Source: Sediminibacterium sp.
Lineage (GTDB): Bacteria > Bacteroidota > Bacteroidia > Chitinophagales > Chitinophagaceae
Assembly (NCBI GenBank): GCA_030726065.1
Contig: JANREK010000006.1
Location: forward strand, 1 to 46,001
Length of the DNA: 46,001 bases
Direction of reading: 5' to 3'
Shown: positions 34,697-42,785 of the stretch, piece after piece
Layout of the letters: every line of letters begins with the position of its first letter
How positions within the stretch are numbered: the stretch's first letter is position 1
Notes under the pieces: generated by a model
Database searches by the model: none
Seen by the model: the letters and a program-made list of their open reading frames with translations, nothing else
Told to the model about the DNA's origin: nothing
Position numbers and translations under genes: made by a program

Positions 34697-35119
34697 ATGA
34701 ATAATAGGGCTGTCAGTTGGACCATTGATGTCAATGAAGCGGATGCGAATGAATGGCATGATAAAACCAAATTACCTATGAATATTGTTCATCAAATTAT
34801 CAATTATAAAAATCATTTGGGCGGGTTTACGCATCCCCTGCAATTAAAAAAGGTATATGGATTAGCAGACACCGATTTTCAAAATTTGCGTCCCCATTTG
34901 TTGGTACAAAAAAACTTTAAACCCCTACTTAATAGTAGTAACATGAACTTTTCCCAGTGGAAGTCATTGGGGATTTTTGAAGATCAGCAAATATTTGAAA
35001 TTTTGAAATTGAGAAAGCAGCAGAGCGGCCATATTTCCTGGCGGGAACTGGTTATTTTATTTGATTTACCTGAAAAACAGGCGCTATGGCTTAAAGGCCG
35101 AATTATTATAAGTGATTGA
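34697..35119 (+). CDS. ComEA-like helix-hairpin-helix protein, C-terminal fragment
   Basis: 140 residues that carry two further helix-hairpin-helix units: IDVNEADANEWHDKTKLPM followed by NYKNHLGGFTHPLQLKKVYGL, then WKSLGIFEDQQIFEILKLRK with SGHISWRELVILFDL. The frame is open upstream across the end of the first ORF (34562 onward), so the ATG at 34697 is probably not a real start but an internal Met of the fused product. It has no signal peptide or membrane helix of its own, which supports fusion with the upstream fragment. The second GGF loop is well conserved. Confidence 0.75.
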   Translation: MNNRAVSWTIDVNEADANEWHDKTKLPMNIVHQIINYKNHLGGFTHPLQLKKVYGLADTDFQNLRPHLLVQKNFKPLLNSSNMNFSQWKSLGIFEDQQIFEILKLRKQQSGHISWRELVILFDLPEKQALWLKGRIIISD

Positions 35120-35243
35120 AAAACAATACACTATAATTAGCGGTATCGGAGTCTGAATAAATACTGTTAAAAAAAGTAAAAACTCAACAAAAAAGTATTA
35201 GTTTGAGATAGGATTGATTTCCTTGTTTTCGATTGCTTGCTTG

Positions 35244-35267
35244 AAAATCCTCCTTCGGGAGGATTTT
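35244..35267. terminator. Bidirectional terminator with TTCG tetraloop
   Basis: A perfect 10-bp stem (35244-35253 with 35258-35267, AAAATCCTCC half) capped by TTCG. The right arm ends in TTTT followed on the plus strand by ACTTTTT. It separates the HHH gene (stop 35119) from the 50-residue gene on the minus strand (stop 35288) and could serve both. Confidence 0.8.
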
Positions 35268-35287
35268 ACTTTTTAGCAAGTTCCCAA

Positions 35288-35440
35288 CTATTTTCCGCCT
35301 GCTTTAAATATTTGATTTACAGCACCACCTAACATTGGGAATTTTTCTTTTACAAATGCCGCGATAGTTTCAATAGATTGTTTTGCTTGCTCTGGTGTAA
35401 CGCCTGTTTCTTTTACTAAACGATCAATTAGTTCTTGCAT
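35288..35440 (-). CDS. Small conserved protein, 50 residues, function unknown
   Basis: A complete 50-codon frame, MQELIDRLVKETGVTPEQAK to AVNQIFKAGGK, ending just before the bidirectional terminator. It is predicted to be entirely helical: a VTPEQAKQSIETI helix, then KEKFPMLGGAVNQIF with a GG turn. The pattern resembles small Bacteroidota proteins of about 50 residues with a two-helix TxEQAxxAIE...FPML motif that are often left unannotated. It starts 35 bases downstream of the clpX stop (35475) on the same strand, so it may be a clpX-distal gene or have its own promoter. No function is inferable. Confidence 0.75.
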   Translation of the reverse strand: MQELIDRLVKETGVTPEQAKQSIETIAAFVKEKFPMLGGAVNQIFKAGGK

Positions 35441-35474
35441 AAAATTTGATTTAATAATTTAATTTATAATTGTA

Positions 35475-36716
35475 CTAAGCCACTTTTAAAGTGCTTAATT
35501 TACTCTTGTCGAACATATTTTTGGCGTAGTCTAATGTTACATTAAATTCAGTCACATTAGTTCCTGGCATTTCATACATCGCTTGTGTAAACAAGCTTTC
35601 ACAAATACTTCTTAATCCTCTAGCGCCTAATTTATACTCCATTGCTTTGTTTACGATATAATCAAAAACGTCATTATCGATACTGAGTTTGATTTTTTCG
35701 ATCGCAAATAATTGGGTGTATTGTTTGATTAATGCATTCTTAGGCTCAGTTAAAATGCTTCTTAAGGTGTTGGCATCCAATGGCTCTAAATGGGTAACAA
35801 TAGGAAGACGCCCTAACATTTCGGGAATCAATCCAAAGCTTTTAATATCCTGTGCATTTACAAAACGTAATAAATTCTTTCTTTGTAATTCTTGTTCGTC
35901 CTTATTGACACTAAATCCAATGGCGTTGGTGTTGATACGACGGGCAATAATTTTATCAATACCATCAAATGCACCACCGCAAATAAATAATATATTTTTA
36001 GTATCCACTTTAATCATTTTTTGGTCTGGGTGCTTACGACCTCCTTGTGGGGGTACCAAAACCTCCGTTCCTTCCAGCATTTTCAATAATCCCTGTTGTA
36101 CACCTTCACCGCTTACATCTCTTGTGATAGAAGCGTTATCCCCTTTTCTTGCGATTTTATCAATTTCATCAATATATACGATGCCTCTTTGTGCGGCTTC
36201 CACATCATAGTCGCAGTTTTGTAACAAACGCGTTAACATACTTTCCACATCCTCACCTACATAACCCGCTTCTGTAAATACAGTTGCATCCACAATCGCA
36301 AAAGGAACGTTTAATAATTTTGCAATGGTTTTTGCCAATAAGGTTTTACCAGTGCCTGTTTCACCAATCATGATCACATTACTCTTTTCAATCTCCACTT
36401 CATTCTTGGTAGTGACAGGTAAATTAATTCTCTTAAAGTGATTATAAACGGCAACACATAATATTTTTTTAGAATCATCCTGTCCAATAATGTATTGGTC
36501 TAGAAAAGCTTTGATGGCTGTTGGTTTTTGCACTTTCAAATTCCCTGCTTTCCCATCCGCCTTTTTTTGGTGAAATTCTTTCACAATAATTTCATGGGCA
36601 TGTTCAATACAATGCTCGCATATATGTCCTTCTTGGCCAGCGATCAAAATTTTAACTTCTTCTCGCTTGCGTCCACAAAAGGAACATTGTATTACTTCAA
36701 CTTTATTCATGATCAT
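35475..36716 (-). CDS. clpX: ATP-dependent Clp protease ATP-binding subunit ClpX
   Basis: A 413-residue AAA+ unfoldase. N-terminal zinc-binding domain with Cys11, Cys14, Cys33, Cys36 (CSFC and CEHC); Walker A GETGTGKT (118-125), Walker [11 protein letters not shown], pore loop GYVGEDVE, sensor 2 GARGLRSI. It feeds substrates into ClpP. The clpP genes lie immediately upstream: the nearest stop (36724) is 7 bases before this ATG. ATG at 36710 is an alternative start. Length is normal. Confidence 0.98.
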   Translation of the reverse strand: MIMNKVEVIQCSFCGRKREEVKILIAGQEGHICEHCIEHAHEIIVKEFHQKKADGKAGNLKVQKPTAIKAFLDQYIIGQDDSKKILCVAVYNHFKRINLPVTTKNEVEIEKSNVIMIGETGTGKTLLAKTIAKLLNVPFAIVDATVFTEAGYVGEDVESMLTRLLQNCDYDVEAAQRGIVYIDEIDKIARKGDNASITRDVSGEGVQQGLLKMLEGTEVLVPPQGGRKHPDQKMIKVDTKNILFICGGAFDGIDKIIARRINTNAIGFSVNKDEQELQRKNLLRFVNAQDIKSFGLIPEMLGRLPIVTHLEPLDANTLRSILTEPKNALIKQYTQLFAIEKIKLSIDNDVFDYIVNKAMEYKLGARGLRSICESLFTQAMYEMPGTNVTEFNVTLDYAKNMFDKSKLSTLKVA

Positions 36717-36723
36717 TTATTTA

Positions 36724-37347
36724 TTAAAGCGATTTCGCTATTTTATCAACAATGCCATATGCCACAGCTTCTTTGGCATCCATCCAATAATCTCTATCAA
36801 AATCGGCCATAATTTGCTCAACGGTTTTGCCACAATTCTTCGCTAATATTTTAGCGCCTAATTCTTTGGTCTTTCTAATTTGCTCTGCCTGAATTTCAAT
36901 ATCTGCACTCGTTGCCTGGTAATATCCGCCTAGGCTAGGTTGGTGTATCATAACTTCCCCATGCGGAAAAATGGTACGCTTTCCTTTTTCGCCCATACTT
37001 AAAAGGATGGAACCCATGCTAGCAGCCAATCCCATACAAATAGTATGCACCGGGCTTTTGATTAAGTTCATGGTATCAAACATAACCATGCCGCTTGTAA
37101 CAACGCCACCTGGACTATTGATATAAAAATTAATTTCTTCACCTGGTTTGTCCGCATCTAACAATAATAATTTTGTTACAATGTCTTTTGCTGATTTATC
37201 ATCCACCTGACCCCATAAGTAAATGGATCTTTTTTCAAAAAAGATTTGCTCCATTTTTTTATTCAAAAAACTAGGTCCTGTTTCTTCTTTCTTATTTTCT
37301 TTTGGCTCGTCGTCCTCTGCCATTAAATATTGATTGGTAAGTATCAT
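36724..37347 (-). CDS. clpP: ATP-dependent Clp protease proteolytic subunit, second paralogue
   Basis: A 207-residue ClpP serine peptidase with a complete triad: Ser110 (GLAASMGS), His135 (MIHQPSLGG) and Asp182 (ADFDRDYWM). The N-terminus is an acidic extension (EDDEPKENKKEETGP) instead of the usual processed leader; ATG at 37323 is a possible start. The ClpX-docking side differs from the first paralogue (TSADIEIQAEQIRKT retained). It lies 18 bases after the first clpP and just before clpX, so all are one operon. Confidence 0.95.
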   Translation of the reverse strand: MILTNQYLMAEDDEPKENKKEETGPSFLNKKMEQIFFEKRSIYLWGQVDDKSAKDIVTKLLLLDADKPGEEINFYINSPGGVVTSGMVMFDTMNLIKSPVHTICMGLAASMGSILLSMGEKGKRTIFPHGEVMIHQPSLGGYYQATSADIEIQAEQIRKTKELGAKILAKNCGKTVEQIMADFDRDYWMDAKEAVAYGIVDKIAKSL

Positions 37348-37365
37348 ACAATTATTTTTTCTTCT

Positions 37366-38052
37366 TTATTTTTTAATCTTGCGCGGGTTCGTTAATAAAA
37401 CTTCATCCACTAATCCATATTCTTTTCCTTCAGCGGCAGTCATCCAAAAATCTCTGTCGCAATCATTACTCACTGTTGCTAAATCCTTATGGGTATGGTG
37501 TGCAATTACCTCGTATAATTCGGTTCTTAATTTTTTTATTTCTCTAGCAGTGATTTCAATATCTGTTGCTTGACCACCAATAGCCCCACTTGGTTGGTGT
37601 AACATAATACGGCTATGTTTTAAAGCGGTTCTTTTTCCTTCCACACCGGCGCATAATAAAATGGCACCCATGCTTGCTGCCATGCCTGTACAAATAGTTG
37701 CCACATCGGGACTAATGAACTGCATGGTATCATAAATACCTAATCCAGCATAAACGCTTCCGCCTGGGCTGTTGATATACATTTGAATATCCTTGGTACG
37801 ATCCGTACTTTCTAAAAATAATAACTGTGCGGTAACAATATTTGCTACATAGTCATTAATGCCTTCGCCAAGAAAGATGATTCTATCCATCATTAAGCGG
37901 CTAAATACATCCATGCTTGCCACATTCATAGGGCGTTCCTCAATAATATAGGGGGTCAGGTTAGTGACGCTATTTTTATATTGATGTAAACTATTGCTGC
38001 TGATCCCTCTTCCTTTGATCGCAAATTGCTCAAATTCTTTTCCTAAATTCAT
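37366..38052 (-). CDS. clpP: ATP-dependent Clp protease proteolytic subunit, first paralogue
   Basis: A 228-residue ClpP with Ser127 (GMAASMGA), His152 (MLHQPSGA) and Asp197 (SNDCDRDFWM); all three catalytic residues are intact. The N-terminal 35 residues include a likely propeptide before TPYIIEERPMNVAS, followed by YSRLLKER-like SRLMMDRIIFLGEGI. It is the closer match to canonical ClpP. A near-consensus box TACCTTTA (minus, 38072-38079) precedes it, 19 bases upstream of the ATG. It and the second copy differ clearly, so they may form mixed tetradecamers (inference). Confidence 0.96.
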   Translation of the reverse strand: MNLGKEFEQFAIKGRGISSNSLHQYKNSVTNLTPYIIEERPMNVASMDVFSRLMMDRIIFLGEGINDYVANIVTAQLLFLESTDRTKDIQMYINSPGGSVYAGLGIYDTMQFISPDVATICTGMAASMGAILLCAGVEGKRTALKHSRIMLHQPSGAIGGQATDIEITAREIKKLRTELYEVIAHHTHKDLATVSNDCDRDFWMTAAEGKEYGLVDEVLLTNPRKIKK

Positions 38053-38071
38053 ATTGTCTGTTTTCAGTGGT

Positions 38072-38079
38072 TAAAGGTA
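38072..38079 (-). promoter_or_regulatory. Probable -7 promoter box of clpP-clpP-clpX
   Basis: Minus-strand TACCTTTA deviates only in the last base from TAnnTTTG and lies 19 bases from the first clpP ATG. The tig terminator immediately upstream (38140-38168) makes a separate promoter here necessary. Confidence 0.4.
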
Positions 38080-38135
38080 AAACCTTGTATTCAAAGGAAC
38101 TACAAAAAGAATGCCAAAGTTTCAGAATATGACAC

Positions 38136-38168
38136 AAAAAAGGCCTTCTATTTAAAATAGAAGGCCTT
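38136..38168 (-). terminator. Intrinsic terminator after tig
   Basis: A perfect 14-bp inverted repeat (38140-38153 and 38155-38168, containing GGCCTTCTATTT) with a one-base centre, effectively a stem with its innermost A-T pairs open as the loop. On the minus strand it ends in TTTTT. It lies 57 bases after the tig stop, separating tig from clpP. Confidence 0.85.
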
Positions 38169-38225
38169 GGCTTTCAATGATTTATTTCAAGTCATACCAT
38201 TTTTACTTGGCTGCGCCTCCTTTGC

Positions 38226-39587
38226 CTAGTGCTGGTGCTGTTTTAACATGTCTGCAAATTTTTCAGCATCAATAGGGGTATCTTTTGCTTGTACCTCAGT
38301 TTCAACGGCTTTGAATAATTTGTCTGTACTAATTCTATTGTAGCTATCTTCTACAAATTTCTTGTCTTGCATCATTCTAACGGCATAGTCTTCTAACCAT
38401 TTGTCGTTATCACCCATGGCGCCCATTTGGTTGCCCATATAACTCATCAATTGTTGTTTTGCAAAATTCTTTAAATCCTCTGCTACTACTTCCACTTTAT
38501 TTTCGCTCATTAAATGACCGCTAATTAAAGTCCATTTTAATTGGTCTTGGAATACAGGATATTCTTTTTCCGCTTCTTCTAATGTTCTTTGCTTTTCACC
38601 ACCTTGTTGTAACCAACGCTTCAAAAATGCAGTAGGGAATTCCATTTTTGTATCTTCAATCAAGCTGTGATAAATTTGATCATGTATTTGATTGCGTGCT
38701 TGTTGTTCGTAGTAACCTTCGATATCTTTTTTTAATGCTGCACGGAATTCTTCCTCCGTTTTGATCGCTTCATTGGGATAAGTGGCTAAAAATAAAGTTT
38801 CGTCAATGGCCGCTTTTTCTATCAAACCTACTTTAGTCACGACCAATTTAAAGTACTTGTCTGTTTCTTCTTTAGTAATACCTAGATCACCTAAAATTAC
38901 TTCAAGTTCCTTGTCTTCAAAGGCTTTCTTCAATTGAATGATATGGGTATCGTCCGTTTTGCTGCCTAATAATTTTTTTTGAGTGGCAGTTGTAAAATAT
39001 TTAATCAATAAAGAGTTGTCTTTTTTAATACCACCTTCCACTTCATTACCATCTTTGTCTGATTCAATAAAAGTAACATTCAAAACATTTTCTTCAGAAT
39101 CTGCAGTTGCAGGCTCGGTCATTTTACCATTGCGTGTTTGAATACGATCCACTTCATTTTGAATCATTGCATCTGTGACTGCTACTTTATAGCGCTTCAC
39201 TTTTATGTCTTTTATTTTTATTTCAAACTTTGGTTTTAAGCCAATTTCAAAAGCAAAATCGTAGGTCCCTGGATTGTTGAAATCCATATTTGCCAATTGG
39301 GTATCCAATGGAAGCGGTTGTGCAAAAATTTCAATTTTTTCTGTAGACAAATATTGATTTAATTCACCTTCTACTTTCTTTAAAACCTCATCAGTAAAAA
39401 CGGATTGCCCGTACATTTTTTTAATCATACTTGCAGGCACCATCCCTTTTCTAAAACCTGGGATATTTGCTGTTTTAGCATGCTTTTTCAATATCGCTTC
39501 AAATCCACCTAAATAATCATCGGGCGTTAAATTAACGGTTAGTTTGTCATTTAAAAGGCCAATGTTCTCTCTTTTTATGCTTGCCAT
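38226..39587 (-). CDS. tig: Trigger factor
   Basis: A 453-residue ribosome-associated chaperone and peptidyl-prolyl isomerase. The N-terminal ribosome-docking motif is GFRKGMVPASMIKKMYG; then a degraded PPIase-like middle domain and a long helical C-terminal arm region, ending HQH. Bacteroidota trigger factors are of this length with a weakly conserved middle domain. It starts the tig-clpP-clpP-clpX chromosomal block; its own box at 39631-39638 and terminator at 38140-38168 make it a separate unit. Confidence 0.94.
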   Translation of the reverse strand: MASIKRENIGLLNDKLTVNLTPDDYLGGFEAILKKHAKTANIPGFRKGMVPASMIKKMYGQSVFTDEVLKKVEGELNQYLSTEKIEIFAQPLPLDTQLANMDFNNPGTYDFAFEIGLKPKFEIKIKDIKVKRYKVAVTDAMIQNEVDRIQTRNGKMTEPATADSEENVLNVTFIESDKDGNEVEGGIKKDNSLLIKYFTTATQKKLLGSKTDDTHIIQLKKAFEDKELEVILGDLGITKEETDKYFKLVVTKVGLIEKAAIDETLFLATYPNEAIKTEEEFRAALKKDIEGYYEQQARNQIHDQIYHSLIEDTKMEFPTAFLKRWLQQGGEKQRTLEEAEKEYPVFQDQLKWTLISGHLMSENKVEVVAEDLKNFAKQQLMSYMGNQMGAMGDNDKWLEDYAVRMMQDKKFVEDSYNRISTDKLFKAVETEVQAKDTPIDAEKFADMLKQHQH

Positions 39588-39630
39588 ATTCTTTTCTTTT
39601 TTACTAGTAATTTCTAGGGTTTAAGGGGGG

Positions 39631-39638
39631 CAAAGGTA
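39631..39638 (-). promoter_or_regulatory. -7 promoter box of tig
   Basis: Minus-strand TACCTTTG fits TAnnTTTG exactly; predicted start about 39626, giving a leader of about 40 bases before the tig ATG at 39587. Confidence 0.5.
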
Positions 39639-39670
39639 GGTTTTTGCACCTAAAAAACAGCTAATAATAT

Positions 39671-39709
39671 AAAAAAGCCCTTCAAAATTTACTCTGAAAG
39701 GGCTTTTTT
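39671..39709 (-). terminator. Terminator after tRNA-Leu
   Basis: A 12-bp perfect stem (39671-39682 and 39698-39709, AAAAAAGCCCTT half) with a 15-nt loop, ending in six T on the minus strand. It lies 10 bases past the 3' end of the tRNA. It is also symmetric enough to work on the plus strand. Confidence 0.8.
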
Positions 39710-39718
39710 AGGTGATTG

Positions 39719-39800
39719 TGCGGATGGAGGGGGTCGAACCCACACGCCTCGCGGCGCTAGATCCTAAGTCTAGTGCGTCTGCCAATTTCGCCACATCCGC
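39719..39800 (-). tRNA. tRNA-Leu (anticodon UAG)
   Basis: Read on the minus strand, the 7-bp acceptor stem GCGGATG pairs with CATCCGC, the anticodon stem CTAGA/TCTAG encloses loop CTTAGGA giving anticodon UAG (reads CUA), a variable arm of class II size follows, and the T arm carries GTTCGAC. Discriminator base is A and CCA is not encoded. Length 82 nt. TAAGTTTG (minus, 39811-39818) is its likely -7 box. Confidence 0.95.
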
Positions 39801-39810
39801 TTAGGGGTTG

Positions 39811-39818
39811 CAAACTTA
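39811..39818 (-). promoter_or_regulatory. -7 promoter box of tRNA-Leu
   Basis: Minus-strand TAAGTTTG fits TAnnTTTG and lies 10 bases from the mature 5' end of the tRNA. Confidence 0.45.
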
Positions 39819-39858
39819 ATTGATTTTTTTAATTTTTCGGGGACTTTTTAAAGTCTTG

Positions 39859-40335
39859 TTACAGGCCTGGGATTAAACCTACAATTTTCTCCAGGTATAA
39901 TTGATCAATTTCGTCAAAATCGGATAAATGCGCGCTGTCCACATCTAAAACACCCACTATTTTTCCTTGATGAAATACAGGCACAACGATTTCTGATTTG
40001 GAAGCGCTACTGCAAGCAATATGTCCAGGAAACTTTTCTACATCGGCCACGATCAATGTTTTTTCTTGTTCCCAGGCGCCACCACAAACACCTCTACCTT
40101 TTTTAATGCGCGTACAAGCAACGGGTCCTTGAAATGGTCCCAATACTAACTCATCATCATGTATCCAATAAAATCCAACCCACCACCAATTGAATTGTTC
40201 TTTTAATGCCGCGCTAATATTGGCGAGGTTAGCAATTAAATTAGTTTCACCTTGAAGCAAACCTGCTATTTGCGGAATTAATGCTTCGTATTGTTCTTGT
40301 TTTGTTCCTGTGTGTATATTTAAATCTTCGGCCAT
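39859..40335 (-). CDS. msrC: Free methionine-(R)-sulfoxide reductase (GAF domain)
   Basis: A 158-residue single-GAF enzyme that reduces free methionine-R-sulfoxide, an oxidative-stress repair step. The three redox cysteines are Cys74, Cys84 and Cys108, with the 10- and 24-residue spacings of E. coli MsrC (84/94/118). NWWWVGFYWIHDDELVLGPF and CSSASKSEIVVPVF are family marks. The flippase gene ends 21 bases upstream, so the two may be co-transcribed. Confidence 0.93.
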   Translation of the reverse strand: MAEDLNIHTGTKQEQYEALIPQIAGLLQGETNLIANLANISAALKEQFNWWWVGFYWIHDDELVLGPFQGPVACTRIKKGRGVCGGAWEQEKTLIVADVEKFPGHIACSSASKSEIVVPVFHQGKIVGVLDVDSAHLSDFDEIDQLYLEKIVGLIPGL

Positions 40336-40356
40336 AATAAATTCAAATTTTAAAAA

Positions 40357-41850
40357 CTAATTGGACTTGCTGTTGAAAATAGATTTTAATTCCTTCTTTT
40401 CGATTCTTGCTACAAATAAAATAAAAGCCACAAGTAAAACACTTGCGAATAAATAATTAAAAGGGGCGTTGGTTGAAATTTGATGTACGCCCGTATTTAT
40501 TGCATATAGTAGAAGGGTAATCACAAAATAAGCAATTAATTTTTTTGTAGCGTAAGGGATTGGGTACACTTTTTGTCCCCACTTGTAACTGATCACCATC
40601 ATGGTACCATAACAGAAAAAAGTGGCCCAAGCACTTGCCATAAATCCAAAATAAGGAATGGCTAAATAATTGATTGTAATGGTGATAATTGCGCCAATAA
40701 TAGTTATCCAAGCACCTGCCATTGTTTTATTGCTTAATTTATACCAAATACTTTGGTTGTAGTAAATGCCTAAAAATATATTTGCCAAAAGTAAAATAGG
40801 CACCACTTTTAATCCCACATACATGGCCGGATTACGAATAAACGCTTTCCAAATATCTAAATAAAGTGCGACCATTAAAAACATGATACATAAAGTGATG
40901 ACAAAAAATTTCATCACCCTTGCATAGGTTTTTGGTGCATTGTCCGTATCCGCTTGTTTAAAGAAAAAAGGCTCAGCGCCCATTCTAAATGCTTGCACTG
41001 AAATAGTAATTAATATAGATAGTTTATAACAGGCACTGTAAATGCCAACAATCGCTTTGTTTGCCTCCGGGGAGCCGCCTGGCGCCCACCAACCCAACAT
41101 AATTCTGTCTAATGTTTCATTGACCATACCGCCTAACCCCACTAAAATTAGAGGAAGTGCGTAAATCATCATTTGCTTCCATAAATCAAAATCAAATGAA
41201 AAGCGTAATGCACTAATTTCTTTTCTTAACAATAATAAAACAAAAACATTTTGAACAATCCCGGCAACTAAAATATATCCCACGGACCATTCCGGTTTGT
41301 AAAAGCTGGCAATAAAACTGGTCGCGTGCGTTTGAACATACTGCGGCAAAACACTGATTAAAAAATAAGTAGCTGCTATATTCAAAACAATTCCGCCTAT
41401 TTTAACAAAAGCAAACTTTTTAGGTTTTTCTTGTAAGCGTAATCTTGAAAAAGGAATGGTGGTAAGTGCATCTAATCCAACGACCCAAGCCATTAAAGTG
41501 ATATATTCCGGATGTGCAGTGATTTGCAAAAGTTGTGCAATTGGTGCGCTCCAGTAAATAAGTCCCATTAATACCACTGCAGTCACCATCAACATGGAAA
41601 AACTACTGGTGTGGTAAATTTTTTCTTCATTTTCCTTGGTGCCAAATCGGAAATAAGCCGTTTCCATGCCATGCGTAACGATGACATTTAAAAAGGGGAT
41701 GAAGGAATAAACAATCGACATTTCACCATAAGCCGATTCGGTAAACTTCCAAGTAAGATAAGGTACCAGCAAATAACTGATAAACCTAGCTGCAATGGAG
41801 CTAAGCCCATACCAGGCGGTTTGACTTACTAATTTTTTAATACTACTCAA
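40357..41850 (-). CDS. Oligosaccharide flippase / polysaccharide biosynthesis protein (MOP superfamily)
   Basis: A 497-residue inner-membrane protein with about 14 transmembrane helices of the MATE/Wzx-like superfamily. It starts SSIKKLVSQTAWYGLSSIAARFISYLLVPYL, the usual opening of polysaccharide transporters in Bacteroidota, with GGMVNETLDRIMLGWW in the middle. It would flip an undecaprenyl-linked oligosaccharide across the membrane; which one is unknown, as no glycosyltransferases are adjacent. The start is TTG (41850); the frame is closed by TAA upstream, so no ATG alternative exists. Confidence 0.9.
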   Translation of the reverse strand: MSSIKKLVSQTAWYGLSSIAARFISYLLVPYLTWKFTESAYGEMSIVYSFIPFLNVIVTHGMETAYFRFGTKENEEKIYHTSSFSMLMVTAVVLMGLIYWSAPIAQLLQITAHPEYITLMAWVVGLDALTTIPFSRLRLQEKPKKFAFVKIGGIVLNIAATYFLISVLPQYVQTHATSFIASFYKPEWSVGYILVAGIVQNVFVLLLLRKEISALRFSFDFDLWKQMMIYALPLILVGLGGMVNETLDRIMLGWWAPGGSPEANKAIVGIYSACYKLSILITISVQAFRMGAEPFFFKQADTDNAPKTYARVMKFFVITLCIMFLMVALYLDIWKAFIRNPAMYVGLKVVPILLLANIFLGIYYNQSIWYKLSNKTMAGAWITIIGAIITITINYLAIPYFGFMASAWATFFCYGTMMVISYKWGQKVYPIPYATKKLIAYFVITLLLYAINTGVHQISTNAPFNYLFASVLLVAFILFVARIEKKELKSIFNSKSN

Positions 41851-41918
41851 GGGCTTGAAATTACAGCTAAATTAGTGAAAATAGTTTTGTTTATCTTCAT
41901 GGTGCAAAACAGTCATAC

Positions 41919-42371
41919 ATGAGAGCGGTAATTCAACGGGTTTCGGAAGCAAGCGTCACAGTGGAAGGCGCAATTATTGGCCAAATTCAACGCGGTTTAA
42001 TGGTTTTGGTGGGTATTGTAAATGAAGATGATACTTTAGATATTGAATGGCTCTCTAATAAAATTATTCATATGCGCATTTTTGAAGACGAAAGTGGGGT
42101 CATGAATAAAAGCCTACATGAAATGGGTGGTGAAATTTTATTGGTAAGTCAATTTACTTTACATGCCTCCATCAAAAAAGGGAATCGGCCTTCCTATATT
42201 GCAGCTGCTAAACCGGAAATTTCCATTCCAATATACGAGGCCATGATACATCAGCTGGAAAAGGATTTAGGTGCCTCCATCCAAAGAGGCAAGTTTGGGG
42301 CAGATATGAAAGTGGCGCTCATTAATGATGGCCCAGTCACCATCACCATTGATTCAAAAAACAAAGAATAA
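41919..42371 (+). CDS. dtd: D-aminoacyl-tRNA deacylase
   Basis: A 150-residue homodimeric deacylase that removes D-amino acids (and misacylated glycine) from tRNAs. Both active-site motifs are present: SQFTLHASIKKGNRPSY near residue 80 and the Gly-Pro motif INDGPVTITI near 137. MRAVIQRVSEASVTVEG is the family N-terminus. It is followed by a MazG-like gene after 45 bases and then glycyl-tRNA synthetase. Confidence 0.97.
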   Translation: MRAVIQRVSEASVTVEGAIIGQIQRGLMVLVGIVNEDDTLDIEWLSNKIIHMRIFEDESGVMNKSLHEMGGEILLVSQFTLHASIKKGNRPSYIAAAKPEISIPIYEAMIHQLEKDLGASIQRGKFGADMKVALINDGPVTITIDSKNKE

Positions 42372-42416
42372 ATTTAAACGAGTTGGGTTTTAATTAATTA
42401 AAAAGTAAATTATACT

Positions 42417-42758
42417 ATGTCAAATACAACCACCATTCAACAAGCACAGGAGCAAGTGGATCAATGGATAAAAACAGTCGGCGTAAAGTATTTTAGTGAA
42501 CTCACTAATTTGGGAATTTTAATGGAGGAGGTAGGGGAGTTGTCTAGAATCATGGTGCGCAAATTTGGGGACCAGTCCTTTAAAAATAAGGAGGAAGAAG
42601 TTTTATTGGCCGATGAAATGGCAGACGTGTTATTTGTATTGATTTGTCTAGCCAATCAAACGGGCATCGATTTGGCCACAGCATTGGAGAAAAACATACA
42701 AAAGAAAACGCAAAGGGATGGGTCTCGCCATCAAAACAACGAAAAATTACATCGATAA
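42417..42758 (+). CDS. MazG-like nucleotide pyrophosphohydrolase
   Basis: A 113-residue all-helical protein. LMEEVGELSRIMVRKFGD and EEEVLLADEMADVLFVLICLAN give the MazG EExxE plus ExxD metal-binding pattern of nucleotide pyrophosphatases, with intact acidic residues. MazG-like enzymes hydrolyse (d)NTPs to monophosphates; the small single-domain form is common in Bacteroidota. It is 46 bases after dtd and 27 bases before glyQS. Confidence 0.9.
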   Translation: MSNTTTIQQAQEQVDQWIKTVGVKYFSELTNLGILMEEVGELSRIMVRKFGDQSFKNKEEEVLLADEMADVLFVLICLANQTGIDLATALEKNIQKKTQRDGSRHQNNEKLHR

Positions 42759-42771
42759 TACAATCTCGTAG

Positions 42772-42779
42772 TATATTTG
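42772..42779 (+). promoter_or_regulatory. -7 promoter box of glyQS (leaderless arrangement)
   Basis: TATATTTG fits TAnnTTTG; it ends 6 bases before the ATG at 42786 and therefore predicts a transcript beginning at the start codon or 1-2 bases before it. It lies between the MazG-like gene and glyQS. Confidence 0.5.
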
Positions 42780-42785
42780 CACCCT

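Noticed and set aside
34209..35119. Two independent genes for the HHH fragments
   Set aside because: The second fragment has no membrane helix or own promoter; its frame is open back through the first ORF and fits a single interrupted protein better.
35689..36210. 173-residue plus-strand ORF antisense to clpX
   Set aside because: It is a shadow of the conserved clpX frame, with no start signal or recognisable domain.
38180..38250. Alternate-frame coding end of tig (APALGKGGAAK)
   Set aside because: A second frame reads a plausible-looking tail, but the HQH ending of the main frame is typical of trigger factors, and there is no start or homology for the alternative.
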